A stretch of DNA of 64,000 nt from Sophora flavescens (Eukaryota; Streptophyta; Magnoliopsida; Fabales; Fabaceae), in assembly GCA_030762895.1 (NCBI GenBank), contig JAUPTC010000134.1:1-64000 (forward strand), in the 5' to 3' direction. Shown piece after piece: positions 62,958 to 64,000 of the stretch; positions within the stretch are counted from its first letter, which is position 1, and each line of letters opens with the position of its first letter. Made by a program: the position numbers and the translations under genes. The notes beneath the pieces were generated by a model. It was given only the letters and a program-made list of their open reading frames with translations, was not told the DNA's origin and searched no databases.

Positions 62958-63936
62958 CATCATACAACTATACCATTATCCATATAGGTCCTTAAGGGAA
63001 AGAAACAACATAAGATATCATTATAAATTATTCAAAACATAAGACTCCTTAATTCAAAAGTATGGTTCTCCAAAGCCAGACATAAAAATTATAAACCAAT
63101 ATAATGCCTAGTTGAAAGCTGGTCACTCAATACGACACCCCACAAGAAGACTCTAGAGGTCATTCTTAAAATCCGCGGTCTCTTTAAAGGTCAGGCCTAA
63201 AGATCCTCGAAAGCATCGGGGCATCTCCAGCAATTAGAGAAACCAACAAGAAAGATGCAAGAGTGAGAAACCAATATATGGATTTAACTCGACAACTACA
63301 TCTCGACACAACATAAAACAAATACACATATACATGTTATACCAACATAAGCATTCATATCAAAGCAAATAGTTTATCAATGGGTTTAACACACCAAACG
63401 ACATCATTTGAAAAACTATGCATGAACACTTCATGGAGATTAAGTGCGAATTTAGATGATGTATATGAAGTGTTCATGCATAGTTTTTCAAATGATGTCG
63501 TTTGGGATGTGAAACCCATTGATAAACTATTTTCTTTGATATGAATGCTTATGTTGGTATAACATGTATATGTGTATGTGTTTTATGTTGTGTCGAGCAT
63601 GTAGTTTTCGAGTTAAATCCATATATTGGTTTCTCACTCTTGCATATTTCTTGTTGGTTTCTCTACTTGCTGGAGATGCCCCTGGTGCTTTCGAGGATCT
63701 TTAGGCCTGACCTTTAAAGTGACCGTGGATTTTAATAATGACCTATGGAGTCTTCTTAGTGGGTGTCGTATAGAGTGACCAGCTCAACTAGGGCATTATA
63801 TTGGTTTATAATTTTTATGTCTGGCTTTGGATAATGTATAATGATATCTTATGTTGTTTCTTTCCCTAAAGGACCTATATGGATAAAGGTCTAGATGTGA
63901 AAATAATATGATGTAGTATAGTTGTATGATGCCTTC

Positions 63937-63941
<5 letters not shown>
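62955..63941. repeat. Large inverted repeat of LTR sequence (copy B)
   Basis: Left arm 62955-63434 and right arm 63465-63941 with a 30-base spacer, as in copy A. The right arm has a private deletion of about 30 bases near 63830. After the (TA)n at 63942-63988 the window ends in TTGCAGATAA, the start of the inverted F-box arm. Confidence 0.92.
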
Positions 63942-63991
<50 letters not shown>

Positions 63992-64000
63992 TGCAGATAA

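Larger units (their letters stand above)
38115..64000. repeat. Segmental duplication, copy B
   Basis: Second copy of the block, truncated by the window end inside the first bases of the F-box inverted arm. In several places copy B keeps a better reading frame than copy A: the SHAQKYF motif of the MYB gene, the 222-codon gag frame and the RPA1-like second exon. It carries a solo LTR instead of the complete element. The sequence just left of 38115 (gag continuation) is not seen beside position 1 because the window starts there. Confidence 0.93.

Noticed and set aside
1..64000. CRISPR array, bacterial defence island, rRNA or tRNA genes
   Set aside because: No regular short repeats with unique spacers, no prokaryotic gene organisation, and no tRNA or rRNA sequence recognised; the tRNA-Met matches are primer sites only.

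Overview
This is an AT-rich plant nuclear window made almost entirely of nested transposable elements and broken gene copies. The introns, tRNA-Met-primed LTR elements, hAT, CACTA and Helitron-like remnants, and the families present (F-box FBS type, DIVARICATA-type MYB, RPA1/DUF223 type, chloroplast divinyl reductase) point to a eudicot. A legume is my guess from family resemblance, not proof. I see no rRNA, tRNA, CRISPR or bacterial-type operon.

Layout. The window holds two near-identical copies of one block in the same orientation. Copy A is about 1-31920 and starts before the window. Copy B is about 38115-64000 and runs off the right edge. They are separated by about 6.2 kb seen once (31921-38114). 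Copy A is about 6 kb longer because it carries a complete LTR retrotransposon (11970-20846, target duplication ATGGA) where copy B has only a solo LTR (50111-52953, same ATGGA). From left to right the block contains: a minus-strand Ty3/gypsy gag with primer site and LTR; a minus-strand Ty1/copia-type gag-only gene with a hAT-like MITE at its start; a minus-strand two-repeat MYB gene with a hAT MITE upstream of its promoter; foldback and tandem repeats; an RPA1-like (DUF223) exon interrupted by the LTR element; a first Helitron-like 3' end; a second RPA1-like gene; a degenerate tandem array; a solo LTR inserted in a second Helitron-like terminal hairpin (target duplication CCCGT); a minus-strand gag-protease element without polymerase; and a palindrome of LTR sequence bordered by (TA)n.

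The single-copy middle (31921-38114) holds an FBS-type F-box gene on the minus strand with an inverted copy of its last two exons beside it. It also holds an LTR disrupted by a CACTA-like terminus and the gag end of the gypsy element whose start repeats the window's first bases.

Functionally the window is a transposon graveyard with a few host-gene pieces: MYB, FBS F-box and DVR. Many A/B differences are one to three base changes or indels at CAG/CTG trinucleotides. That pattern suggests consensus errors at methylated CHG sites, so many apparent frameshifts may not be biological. Whether A and B are a true tandem duplication or two haplotypes placed in series cannot be decided from sequence alone.
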